Below, one piece after another: positions 15,509-24,217 of a stretch of DNA of 64,000 bases. The stretch is from DASSKK01 sp035690495. Its GTDB lineage: Bacteria > Actinomycetota > Actinomycetes > Propionibacteriales > Nocardioidaceae. Position 1 is the stretch's first letter; each line of letters starts with the position of its first letter. The notes below the pieces were generated by a model. That model did no database searches, was not told the DNA's origin, and saw nothing but the letters and a program-made list of their open reading frames with translations. The stretch spans positions 1 to 64,000 of the forward strand of contig DASSKK010000071.1 in the NCBI GenBank assembly GCA_035690495.1. The letters run 5' to 3'. The translations under genes and the position numbers were made by a program.

Positions 15509-16037
15509 CGAGCCGCGCCCGTCTGCCGCTGGGCCACCTCGCGCACCGCGTCGAGGATGCCGACGTAGGCGCCGCACCGGCACAGGTTGCCGCTCATCCG
15601 CTCGCGGATCTCCGCGTCGTCGAGGCCTTCGGCGCTTGCGTCTGCGGCGAGGTCGGCGCTCACGTAGCTCGGGCTTCCCGATGCCGCCTCGTCGAGCATG
15701 CCCACGGCGGAGCAGACCTGCCCCGGTGTGCAGTAGCCGCACTGGAACCCGTCGTGGTCGAGGAGGGCCTGCTGCACCGGATGCAGCTGGTCGCCGTCGG
15801 CCAGCCCGGCCGCGGTGACCACCTGGGCATCGTCGTGGGCGGCTGCGAGCGCAGGCAGCTGAGCATCCGACGGTCGTCGAGCAGGACCGTGCACGCTCCG
15901 CACTGGCCGTGGTCGCAGCCCTTCTTCGGGGAGAAGTTGCCGAGGCGGTCGCGGAGCGTGTCGAGCAGGCTGGCCCGGGTGTCGACGGAGAGCCGGTGCT
16001 GCTCCCCGTCCACGGTCAGCGTGATGTCTCGTTCCAC
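15505..16037 (-). pseudogene. 2Fe-2S subunit of aldehyde/xanthine dehydrogenase, frameshifted
   Basis: The small subunit that would carry two 2Fe-2S clusters. The first half (GTG at 16037, VERDITLTVDGEQ ... CDHGQCGACTVLLDDRRMLSCL) carries the ferredoxin-type cysteines in one frame. The second half (ALAAAHDDAQVVTA ... FQCGYCTPGQ ... NLCRCGAY) carries the second cluster in the next frame. The switch lies at 15851/15852: restoring one base, to read CTGGCGCTC on the coding strand, joins both halves into a normal protein of about 177 residues. So it is either a one-base deletion or a sequencing error. The start overlaps the end of the MFS gene by 22 bases, and the stop overlaps the FAD subunit. 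Confidence 0.85.
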
Positions 16038-17665
16038 TCGTCATCGCTACCCGCACGGCGGCGCCGCAAACGCCGCTCCCGCAGGCGCTGCACGTGCCGC
16101 TGGTTGCGCACCCCGTCGGGCACGAACGGAGCCGCGACCTCGTCGACCGCCCGCGGGCGCACGTGCACCACGGTGCGCGGGGAGGCGAGCGCCTGCCTGC
16201 CCTCGTTGAGCCAGCCCTCCAGATCCGGTCGGCGCAGCCGCGCCCCGCTGAGTGCCGGGATCGCCAACGCGGCGCCGAGCCCCGCCAGCGACAGCGCCGT
16301 CATCGCGGCCAGGCCGATCCGCACCCCGCCGGCGAGCGTGGGCCGGCTCGTCGCGACGTACAGCACGATCGGGGCGACGGCGTACGCCGCCTCCGACCGC
16401 AGCAGCTCGACGAGGGCGAAGGCGCGGGCGAGCTTGTCCGACGTCACGCCGAACGAGGCGAGGAACAGGCCCGGCGAGACCGTCGCCCCGGCACCGAAGC
16501 CGAGCAGGAAGGACGCTCCGGACACCACCTCTCCGGTGGAGCCCGCACCGAGCAGCAGCAGCACGCCGGAGCCGCCCGCGAGCGCGACCAGCCCGACGTT
16601 CACCAGCACCGGCAGCCAGCGGGTGCGGAACAGTGCGCCGAAGGCCGCCGCGGCGACCAGCAGCCCGACCGGCATCGGCCAGAACTGCACGGCCGCCGCG
16701 ATCGGGCCCTGCCCGGCGACGGTCGCGAGGAAGGTCTGCACCAGCTCGACCACCGTGACGAACGCCGCGCCCGCGATCATCGCCACGAGGATCCCGGTCA
16801 CCGGCAGCTGGGTGGACAGCGCCTCCACGGGCATCAGCGCGTCGGGTTTGCGGTACTGCAGCACGATCAGCAGCACGAGCGCGGCGAGCCCGACCAGGAA
16901 CGGCGCCAGGAACAGCGGCGAGGCGAACCCGACGGCCGCGACCGTCGCGGCGGCGAAGAAGGGCAGCACCGTCGAGGCGAGCGCCAGGCCCAGAGCCGGC
17001 CGGTCGAACCGCCGCTCGGGGTCCGGCGGGACGAGGTGCACGTAGCCGACCGCGGCGACGGCGAACCCGATCGCGCCCAAGGCAGCCGCGATGCCCAGCA
17101 TCGCCCGCCAGGCGCCGGTCTGCGCGGCGACCCCGCCGATCAGCGGCCCGACCGCGCTGGCGCCGAACAGCCCGATGTTCACGATCACGACCGTGCCGGG
17201 CAGCCGGTCCACGCCGAACCGGGTCACCAGCGGCGGGAGCGCGCTGATCAGCATGAACCCGGTGGCCGCGCCTTCCAGGACTCGTCCGGCGATGAAGAGC
17301 TCGACGCTCGGAGCGACTGCGGCCAGCACGGACCCGACCACGAACATCGCCTCGTAGCACAAGAACAGGTTGCGCTGCAGGTAGCGCTGGGCGAGCTGGG
17401 CGGCGGCCACCGCGCCGAAGGCGTAGCCGGCGTTGCTCAGCGCGCCGGCCAGCGCGAGCGTGCCCTCCGACGTGCCCAGGTCGTGGGCGATCGTTCCCGC
17501 GAGCGGCACGAACGCGATCGCCAGGACGATGTTCGGGCACAGGCCGAGCAGGACGATGGCCACGGCCAGGCCGTAGCTGCCCTCATACCGCTCACGTGCG
17601 TGCACATTTCCCTCCGCCGCCTCAGTCGCTGTTGCGGTCGGGTACCCGGCGTCCCTCCCGGCCAT
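16016..17665 (-). CDS. MFS transporter in the molybdenum hydroxylase operon
   Basis: About 549 residues with around 14 hydrophobic segments, the layout of drug:H+ antiporter-2 type MFS proteins. Motif-A-like sequence lies after TM2 (AQLAQRYLQRN), and the basic C-terminal tail of about 70 residues is cytoplasmic. Substrate is unknown; because the gene overlaps the 2Fe-2S subunit, it may import the substrate or export the product of the hydroxylase. I chose ATG 17665, because the upstream frame to 17716 runs through a hairpin that follows hflX. Confidence 0.82.
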   Translation of the reverse strand: MAGRDAGYPTATATEAAEGNVHARERYEGSYGLAVAIVLLGLCPNIVLAIAFVPLAGTIAHDLGTSEGTLALAGALSNAGYAFGAVAAAQLAQRYLQRNLFLCYEAMFVVGSVLAAVAPSVELFIAGRVLEGAATGFMLISALPPLVTRFGVDRLPGTVVIVNIGLFGASAVGPLIGGVAAQTGAWRAMLGIAAALGAIGFAVAAVGYVHLVPPDPERRFDRPALGLALASTVLPFFAAATVAAVGFASPLFLAPFLVGLAALVLLIVLQYRKPDALMPVEALSTQLPVTGILVAMIAGAAFVTVVELVQTFLATVAGQGPIAAAVQFWPMPVGLLVAAAAFGALFRTRWLPVLVNVGLVALAGGSGVLLLLGAGSTGEVVSGASFLLGFGAGATVSPGLFLASFGVTSDKLARAFALVELLRSEAAYAVAPIVLYVATSRPTLAGGVRIGLAAMTALSLAGLGAALAIPALSGARLRRPDLEGWLNEGRQALASPRTVVHVRPRAVDEVAAPFVPDGVRNQRHVQRLRERRLRRRRAGSDDEWNETSR

Positions 17666-17724
17666 GTGAGCGGATCCGGCCCCGATTTCGCGGATCTCGG
17701 GGCCGTGTTCGGTCACATGGCGGG
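17661..17724. repeat. Intergenic hairpin repeat, copy A (hflX terminator)
   Basis: A nested inverted repeat: outer arms GCCATGTGA (17662-17670) and TCACATGGC (17713-17721), inner arms GGCCCCGA and TCGGGGCC. It starts about ten bases after the hflX stop, so it may end hflX transcription, though there is no U-run. About 50 of 64 positions agree with copy B at 24150-24217, including both outer arms. Confidence 0.65.
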
Positions 17725-17729
17725 TGCCC

Positions 17730-19241
17730 TCAGGCGGTTAGGTACGGCGTGAGCTCGCCGGCCAGCTTCGGGTCGACGCGCCCGCGGACCACCGTGCCGT
17801 CGCCGGTGTGCTCCAGGTGGTCGACCTCGCCGGTGGTGTGGATCCGGTTCAGCAGATCGCCGCGCTCGTAGGGCAGCAGCGCCTCGAAGGCCACGTCGGG
17901 ATGCGGCAGGTCCGCCTCGACGGCGTGCAGCGCCGCCTCGATGCCCTCGCCGGTCTTCGCCGAGACGACGACCGCGTGCGGTTCGCGCTGTCGCAGCCGG
18001 GCCACGACCAGCGGGTCGGCGAGGTCGGCCTTGTTGATCACCACCAGCTCGGGGACCTTGTCGGCGCCGATCTCGGCGAACACCTCACGCACCGCGGCGA
18101 GCTGCCCCTCCGGGTCGGGGTGCGAGCCGTCCACCACGTGCAGGATCAGGTCGGAGTCCGCGACTTCCTCCAGCGTCGACCGGAACGCCTCGACGAGCTG
18201 GTGCGGCAGGTGGCGGACGAAGCCGACGGTGTCGCTGATCGTGTAGATCCGTCCGTCAGACGTGGTGGTGCGCCGGGTGGTCGGGTCGAGCGTGGCGAAC
18301 AGCGCGTCCTCGACCAGCACGCCCGCGTCGGTGAGCCGGTTCAGCAGCGAGGACTTCCCGGCGTTGGTGTAGCCGGCGATCGCGACCGAGGGGACCTTGT
18401 TGCGCTGCCGGCCGGCGCGCTTGGTGTCCCGGGTGGTGCGCATGTGCGCGAGCTCTCGGCGCAGCCGGGCGATCTTGGTGTTGATCCTGCGCCGGTCGGT
18501 CTCGATCTTGGTCTCGCCGGGCCCGCGGCCGCCGATGCCGCCGCCCTGCGACCCGACTCGGCCGCCAGCCTGTCTGGACAGGTTGCCGCCCCAGCCGCGG
18601 AGCCGCTGCTTCATGTAGCTCAGCTGGGCGAGCTCGACCTGGGCCTGGCCCTCCTTGGACTTCGCGTGCTGGGCGAAGATGTCGAGGATCAGCGCGGTGC
18701 GGTCCACGACCTTGACCCGGACCCGGTCCTCGAGGTTGCGCAGCTGGCTGGGGGCGAGCTCCCCGTCGCAGATCACGGTGTCGGCGCCGGTGCTCGTCAC
18801 GATCTCACGCAGCCCGTCGACCTTGCCGCGCCCGACGTAGGTAGCCGGGTCGGGCTTGTCACGACGCTGATAGAGCGCGTCGAGGACCTGCGAGCCGGCC
18901 GTCTCCGCGAGCAGGGCGAGCTCCGCGAGCGAGTTCTCCGCGTCGACGACGCTGCCCTCGGTCCAGACCCCGACCAGCACGACGCGCTCCAGGCGCAGCT
19001 GGCGGTACTCGACCTCGGAGATGTCCTCCAGCTCGGTCGACAGGCCGGCGACCCGTCGCAGGGCATAGCGTTCTGCGAGATCGAGATCGCCGCTGGTCTC
19101 CTCGGCGTCCTCCTCGGGATCGGGCTCGTCGTACGCCTCGATCCCGATGGTCCCCCAGTCGTCCGGTGCGAGGTCGGCGCCCGGTGCGAGGTCGTCGGCG
19201 GAACGCTCAGGTTCCGCCTCGTAGTCGTGTGCGTGCGTCAT
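17730..19241 (-). CDS. hflX: GTPase HflX
   Basis: A 503-residue ribosome-associated GTPase that splits stalled or stress-damaged 70S ribosomes. An acidic N-terminal tail of about 60 residues precedes the HflX-specific domain, and a Gly-rich connector (RVGSQGGGIGGRGPGE) precedes the G domain. G1 is GYTNAGKSSLL, G3 DTVGFV, and G4 NKAD. The ATG at 19241 is preferred over an upstream start at 19274 that would overlap a perfect palindrome. It lies downstream of dapF on the same strand, an arrangement common in actinobacteria. Confidence 0.95.
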   Translation of the reverse strand: MTHAHDYEAEPERSADDLAPGADLAPDDWGTIGIEAYDEPDPEEDAEETSGDLDLAERYALRRVAGLSTELEDISEVEYRQLRLERVVLVGVWTEGSVVDAENSLAELALLAETAGSQVLDALYQRRDKPDPATYVGRGKVDGLREIVTSTGADTVICDGELAPSQLRNLEDRVRVKVVDRTALILDIFAQHAKSKEGQAQVELAQLSYMKQRLRGWGGNLSRQAGGRVGSQGGGIGGRGPGETKIETDRRRINTKIARLRRELAHMRTTRDTKRAGRQRNKVPSVAIAGYTNAGKSSLLNRLTDAGVLVEDALFATLDPTTRRTTTSDGRIYTISDTVGFVRHLPHQLVEAFRSTLEEVADSDLILHVVDGSHPDPEGQLAAVREVFAEIGADKVPELVVINKADLADPLVVARLRQREPHAVVVSAKTGEGIEAALHAVEADLPHPDVAFEALLPYERGDLLNRIHTTGEVDHLEHTGDGTVVRGRVDPKLAGELTPYLTA

Positions 19242-19262
19242 CGCGCTCAAGCCTAGGCGCGG

Positions 19263-19280
19263 GCGTGCGTGCACGCACGC
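19263..19280. repeat. 18-bp perfect palindrome between dapF and hflX
   Basis: GCGTGCGTGCACGCACGC reads the same on both strands. It lies 22 bases upstream of the hflX start and could be an operator or a cruciform; I recognise no known site. Confidence 0.6.
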
Positions 19281-19314
19281 ACGTTTCCCCCAGGGGCCTT
19301 CCTCGATCGGTGCG

Positions 19315-20172
19315 TCAGCCGGTCCAGCGTCCCTCGGCGACGAGCACGGCGGGACCGGTCAGCCAGACCCGGTCGTCCTCGGCCCAGGTGACCTGGAGTG
19401 TGCCGCCCGGGACGTCGACCTGGTACGTCGTGCCGCGCGGCGCCCGGTCGGCCAGCGCCGCCGCGACCATCGCCGCGCAGGCGCCGGTGCCGCAGGAGCG
19501 GGTATCCCCCGAGCCGCGCTCGTGCACGCGGATCGCCAAGCGGTGCTCGCCGCGTCGCACCACGAACTCCACGTTCACGCCCTCGGGGAAGTCGGCGGTC
19601 TCGTAGCGCGGCGGTGCGCTCAGGGCACCGGCGTCCTCCAGCCGCTCGACGAAGGCGACCGCGTGCGGGTTGCCCATCGACACGTGGGAGGCGGGCCAGG
19701 TGTGGCCCGGGACGCCGACCTTGGTCTCGGCGTTGACCTCCGGTGCGCCCATGTCCGCGCTGATCCGTCCGTCCGGCTCGAAGACGACGTGCTTGACACC
19801 GCTGCGGGTGCCGATCGGGAGCGCGCGGTCGGTGGGTACGCCGTGCTGCTCGGCCAGGTAGCGGGCGAGCACCCGGATGCCGTTACCGCACATCTGCGCG
19901 AGCGACCCGTCGGCGTTGCGGTAGTCCATGAACCACTCCGCGGCCTCCCGGGCGCGCACCGCCGCTGGGTCGTCGTACGCCTGCGTGCGCACCACCCGGA
20001 TCACCCCGTCCGCGCCGATCCCGGCACGCCGGTCGCACATCCGCGCGACCAGCCCCGGGCTCAGCGACCCCAGCGCGGTGCCGTCGGGGTCGGGCAGCAG
20101 CAGGAAGTCGTTCTCGGTGCCGTGGCCCTTCCAGAAGGCGACGGCCCCGGGGGGAGGGCTGGGCGCTGCCAT
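19315..20172 (-). CDS. dapF: Diaminopimelate epimerase
   Basis: A 285-residue cofactor-independent epimerase that turns LL- into meso-diaminopimelate for lysine and peptidoglycan. The two catalytic cysteines are Cys95 (QMCGNGIR) and Cys227 (SCGTGACA); the substrate motif HGTENDF lies near residue 17. The start at 20172 puts the first strand near residue 11, as in the family; an upstream ATG at 20205 is less likely. Together with dapA at the other end of the window it represents the diaminopimelate route. Confidence 0.95.
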   Translation of the reverse strand: MAAPSPPPGAVAFWKGHGTENDFLLLPDPDGTALGSLSPGLVARMCDRRAGIGADGVIRVVRTQAYDDPAAVRAREAAEWFMDYRNADGSLAQMCGNGIRVLARYLAEQHGVPTDRALPIGTRSGVKHVVFEPDGRISADMGAPEVNAETKVGVPGHTWPASHVSMGNPHAVAFVERLEDAGALSAPPRYETADFPEGVNVEFVVRRGEHRLAIRVHERGSGDTRSCGTGACAAMVAAALADRAPRGTTYQVDVPGGTLQVTWAEDDRVWLTGPAVLVAEGRWTG

Positions 20173-20260
20173 GGCTCCACGATACGGCCGGCGGAGGCCG
20201 AGCACGTTGCGCCGGGCGTGGCGGCCGCATTATGTCCGCTCGGTCTGGCACCGTGGTCCC

Positions 20261-20482
20261 ATGAGGAGCAAGTCGGACCTGCTGATGCTCAGCGGCCGGA
20301 TGGCCGAGTGTCCCGACTGCGGCGAGCAACGGCTCTTCCTGCCCGTGGACCGGCCGGACTCCGGGGAGTTCTGCTGCACCGGCTGCGACGCGGCGGTCTA
20401 CATGAGCGTGATGGCCGAGTGGGAGCGGTGGGGGACAGCAGCGGAGGAGCAGACGACGGACACCCGTCGGGGAGTCGCCTGA
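20261..20482 (+). CDS. Small zinc-ribbon protein, unknown function
   Basis: A 73-residue protein with two cysteine pairs, CPDC (about residues 17-20) and CCTGC (about residues 39-43), spaced like a zinc ribbon. The middle segment RLFLPVDRPDSGEF connects them. The C-terminus is acidic and polar. It may bind nucleic acid or act as a protein contact module; nothing more can be said. It starts 88 bases from dapF, divergently, and is followed 23 bases later by the ABC pair, possibly in one transcript. Confidence 0.62.
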   Translation: MRSKSDLLMLSGRMAECPDCGEQRLFLPVDRPDSGEFCCTGCDAAVYMSVMAEWERWGTAAEEQTTDTRRGVA

Positions 20483-20505
20483 CCCGCACGCCGTAGGTTT
20501 CGGGT

Positions 20506-21159
20506 GTGAGCGAGCCCGGCAGTGCCCCGTCCGGCAGCCCGCCGCTGCTACGGGTGCGGGGGCTGACCCGGCGCTTCGGGGAGATCGCCGTCGTGCACGA
20601 CCTCGACCTGGATGTCGCCGCCGGGCACGGCCTGGCGCTGGTCGGGCGCAACGGCGCCGGCAAGTCCACGGTGCTGCGCTGCATCGTCGGCGCGGACCGG
20701 CCCACCTCGGGCTCGGTCGAGCTGAACGGGGTGCGGATCGACGAGCGCTCGGAGCGGATCCGTCGCGACCTCGCGGTGGCGATGGACGACATGGACTTCT
20801 TCCCCGACCTGAGCGTGGTCGAGCACCTCGACCTGCTGGCCCGAGCCCACGGCGTCGAGGACGCCGAGGCCGTCGTGGACGCCGTACTCGCCGAAGTGGG
20901 TCTGGTTCCGCAGTCCGACCAGCTGCCGCCGACGCTGTCGTCCGGGCAGCGGCGCCGGCTGGCGCTGGCAAGCGCGTTCGTGCGTCCGCGTCGCCTGCTG
21001 GTCCTCGACGAGCCCGAGCAGCGGCTGGACGCCGCCGGACGGGCCTGGCTGGCCGAAAGGCTCCGCGCCGAGAAGGCCGACGGGCTCGGCGTACTGCTGG
21101 CCAGCCACGACGAGCAGCTGGTGGCCGCCGTCGCCGATGCCACCCTGAGCCTCGCGTGA
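20506..21159 (+). CDS. ABC transporter ATP-binding protein
   Basis: A 217-residue ATPase with Walker A GRNGAGKST (about residue 47), a signature-like SSGQRRRLALAS, Walker B LLVLDEPEQ and H-loop LASHDEQ. The signature lacks the canonical LSGGQ glycines (TLSSGQ), and the residue after the Walker B Glu-Pro is Glu where Thr is usual. GTG start at 20506. Its stop overlaps the start of the membrane component by four bases, so they form one unit. Substrate unknown. Confidence 0.88.
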   Translation: MSEPGSAPSGSPPLLRVRGLTRRFGEIAVVHDLDLDVAAGHGLALVGRNGAGKSTVLRCIVGADRPTSGSVELNGVRIDERSERIRRDLAVAMDDMDFFPDLSVVEHLDLLARAHGVEDAEAVVDAVLAEVGLVPQSDQLPPTLSSGQRRRLALASAFVRPRRLLVLDEPEQRLDAAGRAWLAERLRAEKADGLGVLLASHDEQLVAAVADATLSLA

Positions 21160-22667
21160 GCCGGGAGTCGGCCCGGGAGATCCGCGAGCTGCGTGCCACC
21201 ATCCGGCACTGGCGCCGCGGCCGGGTCGACACCCGGTTCGTCGACGCGTTCAACGACGCCTACGTCGCGGTGTTCGCCACCCTGATGCTCGGCGCGATGG
21301 CGGTCAACGTGGTGATCAACCTGCGCGCGGTCGGCCGTGGCGGCTGCACGTCCGGTCTGTGCGTGCAGGCCCGCACGACGCTGCCCTGGCTGCTGGTGAT
21401 CGGGGTGGCCGCCGCGTGCCTGGGCGTGGCCAGGCTGTTCGGGCCGATGCTGGTCACCCCGGCGGTGGGGACCTGGCTGCTGCCGGCCCCGGTGGACCGC
21501 GCCGCGCTCCTGCGTCCCCGCCTGGTGGCCACCTGCGGCGCGGCGCTGCTGGCCGGGGCGCTGCTCGCGCTCGCCTCGAGCGCCCTGGCGAGCTTCGCGG
21601 TCGGCGCCGTGGTCGCGTTCAGCGTGGTGGTCGCCGCAGGCTGCGCGCTCCTGGTGGCGGTCGCCGTCGTCGACCAGGCCCGTGGCCTTGGCGTCACGGG
21701 GGCGCTGACCTGGCTGGTCGCCGCGGTGTCGTGGGCGGGCCTGGTCGCACTGAGCGCCGGGCGGGCGCCGGACCTGCAAGCGGCGACGGCCTACGGGCCC
21801 GGTTGGCCGGCCGCCGCCGGGGTCGCCGGCGTGCTGATGATGGGGGCGGCGGCACTGGCGGCGCGCAGCCTGCCACTGCTGTCCGCGGACCGGCTCAAGC
21901 CGGGCGGCTCGCTGGTGCCCAGCCTGTCGGGTGCGCTGGCCACGGTCGACCTGGCCCTGATCTACGACATCATGGTCGCCCGCCGCTGGCTGGCACGCAG
22001 CACGGTCCGCTCGGTGCGCGCCCGTCGCCGCGGTCCGACGGGTGGGGCGGCACTGGTGTGGCGGGACCTGATCCGGGTACGCCGTGCCCCGCAGCGTCTG
22101 GTGGTGCTGGCCGCATCCCTGGTGGTGCCCTATCTCGGCGCGGCCGCCGGGCTGGGCCGGGTGCTGGTCCTGGCCGCGTCGGTGACCGGCTTCGTGGCGG
22201 GGCTGGGGCTGTGCTCGGCCGTGCGGGTGGTGAGCCGCAACCCCGGGCTGGCCCGCTGCCTGCCCATGCCCACCTGGCAGACACGCGGGTCGTGCCTGGT
22301 CGTGCCCGGCGCCCTTCTGCTCGCCTGGGGCCTGGGCACGGCGCCTGCCTTCCACGCCACCCTTCCGGCGTTGCCGGGCGGCGACTGGCCGCTCGCCGTC
22401 GATCTCGGGATCGCCACCGGGTTCGCGGCGCTGGTCGCGATCACCCGCTGGTTGACGGCCGCGCCGCCGGACTACCAGAAACCGCTGCTGTCCTCCCCCA
22501 CCGGCGCAGTGCCGACGTCGCTGTTCGGGGCGCTCGGCCGCGGGCTCGACGTACTCCTGCTCCTGACGGCGCCCATCCTGCTGTCGCCGACCCCCACGGG
22601 CGCCGTCGTCTCGATCGGGATCGGCGTGATCGTGCTGGGCGTGCTGCTCAACCGGGAACGGTCGTGA
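21156..22667 (+). CDS. ABC-type membrane component, DUF6297-like
   Basis: A 503-residue integral membrane protein with 10-12 hydrophobic segments and a charged cytoplasmic N-terminus (about 45 residues). A cytoplasmic stretch near the middle (about residues 285-310) is rich in Arg. It is coupled by a four-base overlap to the ATPase upstream, so the pair probably works as an exporter or in membrane remodelling. I recall actinobacterial proteins of this layout as the DUF6297 family, not verified. The 3' end overlaps that of miaA by 20 bases on the opposite strand. Confidence 0.78.
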   Translation: MSRESAREIRELRATIRHWRRGRVDTRFVDAFNDAYVAVFATLMLGAMAVNVVINLRAVGRGGCTSGLCVQARTTLPWLLVIGVAAACLGVARLFGPMLVTPAVGTWLLPAPVDRAALLRPRLVATCGAALLAGALLALASSALASFAVGAVVAFSVVVAAGCALLVAVAVVDQARGLGVTGALTWLVAAVSWAGLVALSAGRAPDLQAATAYGPGWPAAAGVAGVLMMGAAALAARSLPLLSADRLKPGGSLVPSLSGALATVDLALIYDIMVARRWLARSTVRSVRARRRGPTGGAALVWRDLIRVRRAPQRLVVLAASLVVPYLGAAAGLGRVLVLAASVTGFVAGLGLCSAVRVVSRNPGLARCLPMPTWQTRGSCLVVPGALLLAWGLGTAPAFHATLPALPGGDWPLAVDLGIATGFAALVAITRWLTAAPPDYQKPLLSSPTGAVPTSLFGALGRGLDVLLLLTAPILLSPTPTGAVVSIGIGVIVLGVLLNRERS

Positions 22668-23604
22668 CCCTGGCCACCGCATCGAGAGCCGAGTCCACCC
22701 GGCCCGGGTCGTCCCAGCCGACCCAGCTCACTCGCGGGTCCTTGCGGAACCAGGAGTCCTGGCGGCGGGCGAACCTCCTGGTCCCGGTGATCGTGGCCTG
22801 CTTCGCCTCCTGCTCCGTGCACCCCCCGGCCAGGAAGTCCAGCACCTGCCGGTAGCCGAGGGCGCGGCTGGCGGTGCGCCCTTCGCGGAGACCGCGTGCG
22901 GCCAGGGTGCTGACCTCGTCGACCAGGCCGGCGCGCCACATGGCCTCGACCCGCTGCTCGATGCGGCCGTCCAGGACCGGGCGGTCGATGTCGAGACCGA
23001 TCTGGACCGCGTGGTCGTAGGCGTAGTCGTGCCGCGGGAGGTCCGCGGTGAAGCGGCCGGTGAGCTCGTTGACCTCGAGGGCCCGCACGACCCGTCGGCC
23101 GTTGCTGGGCAGCACCTTGCTCGCCGCCGCCGGGTCCAGGGTCGCCAGACGGTCGTGCAAGGCCTCGGCTCCGAGTCGTTCCAGGTCGTCCTCGAGTCTG
23201 CGCCGGAGGTCGGGGTCGGTGCCGGGGAACTCGAAGCGGTCCAGCACTGCACGCGTGTAGAGCGCGGAACCGCCCACCAGCACCGGGACGACCCCGCGGC
23301 CCCGGCAGTCGGCGACGACGTCGCGCGCCCACCCCTGGAACTGCGCGACGGTGGCCGGCTCGCTGACCTCCAGCAGGTCCAGCAGGTGATGGGGGATGCC
23401 TCGCCGCTGGGACGGCGGAAGCTTGGCGGTGCCGATGTCCATCCCGCGGTAGATCTGCATCGAGTCGGTGTTGACGACCTCCCCGCCGAGGGCCTGGGCG
23501 AGGTCGAGCGCGAGGTCGCTCTTGCCGGTCGCGGTCGCACCGACGACCGCGACCACCGGCACAGTCCCCGGTGGCCTGCGGCCTTTCGCACTCTGGGTCC
23601 TCAT
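22648..23604 (-). CDS. miaA: tRNA dimethylallyltransferase MiaA
   Basis: A 318-residue enzyme that adds a dimethylallyl group to N6 of A37 in tRNAs reading UNN codons. The P-loop is GATATGKSDLA (about residue 22), the substrate loop DSMQIYRGMDIGTAKLP follows, and the tRNA-binding part has RALGYRQ and RRFARRQDSWFRKD near the C-terminus. The next modification step is made by MiaB, encoded nearby. ATG at 23604 is the first start that matches the usual N-terminus; no strong ribosome-binding site is seen. Confidence 0.95.
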   Translation of the reverse strand: MRTQSAKGRRPPGTVPVVAVVGATATGKSDLALDLAQALGGEVVNTDSMQIYRGMDIGTAKLPPSQRRGIPHHLLDLLEVSEPATVAQFQGWARDVVADCRGRGVVPVLVGGSALYTRAVLDRFEFPGTDPDLRRRLEDDLERLGAEALHDRLATLDPAAASKVLPSNGRRVVRALEVNELTGRFTADLPRHDYAYDHAVQIGLDIDRPVLDGRIEQRVEAMWRAGLVDEVSTLAARGLREGRTASRALGYRQVLDFLAGGCTEQEAKQATITGTRRFARRQDSWFRKDPRVSWVGWDDPGRVDSALDAVARVTTVPG

Positions 23605-23738
23605 GGGTGGAGTCTGGCAAAGCGGGGCGATCGGCGCACGGCGCGGCGGCTGACGCCTCGTTTCGTCCTGGGCCATCCGGGTACGTCTGACTTGCAGCGT
23701 CCCGGACAGCCCGTCCGTGCCTGGAAGGAGCAGCAGTC

Positions 23739-24134
23739 GTGAGCAGCTCGCAGCCAGAAGACGACCGTCCCGAGAAGGACCGGGCGGCACCGATCGAGAC
23801 CGACCACGCCGACTCCAACCCGAACGCCGCCAGCTCCGAGGGCCTGGAAGGCGACATGGGACTGTCCAGCGAGCGCGCCGACGACTTCGAGGGGATAGAG
23901 AGCACCGGCACCCAGAAATCGTCGCTGGGCCGCGCCGAAGGCTCCTCCCCCACACAGGTCGACGTACCCGACGACCCGGAGGCGGAGCGGCTGGAGCCCG
24001 ACGAGGACGTCGAGGAGGGCGGCGGGGCGATGCCCGGCAGCGGGGTGGACCGCACCGTCGGCGAGTCGAACCCCGCGCGGGTGCCCAGCCACCGCAGCGA
24101 CCCGGCCAAGAACCCCGGCCACTCGCACGGCTGA
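23739..24134 (+). CDS. Acidic disordered protein, unknown function
   Basis: A 131-residue protein with almost no hydrophobic residues, rich in Asp, Glu, Ser, Pro and Gly, so probably unfolded on its own. It has no cysteine, signal peptide or membrane segment. The C-terminus ends in GHSHG. GGAAGGAGC precedes the GTG at 23739, which supports translation. It is divergent from miaA and convergent with miaB, in a position often filled by short actinobacterial hypothetical genes. Codon use is like its neighbours. Confidence 0.6.
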   Translation: MSSSQPEDDRPEKDRAAPIETDHADSNPNAASSEGLEGDMGLSSERADDFEGIESTGTQKSSLGRAEGSSPTQVDVPDDPEAERLEPDEDVEEGGGAMPGSGVDRTVGESNPARVPSHRSDPAKNPGHSHG

Positions 24135-24149
24135 CCCGCGGGCCCTTTC

Positions 24150-24217
24150 GGCCATCTGACCGGTTCGGGCCCCGCTTCCGGCCGAGACCGGGGCGCCTTT
24201 CGCTCACATGGCGAGGA
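24150..24217. repeat. Intergenic hairpin repeat, copy B (miaB 3' end)
   Basis: Second copy of the nested inverted repeat at 17661-17724. The right outer arm CTCACATGGCG carries the miaB stop codon (24204-24206). The inner part has GGGCCCCG opposite CGGGGC. It lies between two converging genes, so it may serve as a two-way terminator. Confidence 0.6.

Noticed and set aside
16094..17752. Long rightward frame opposite the MFS gene
   Set aside because: Charged, repetitive text with no motif, exactly antisense to a clear membrane protein; an effect of high GC content.
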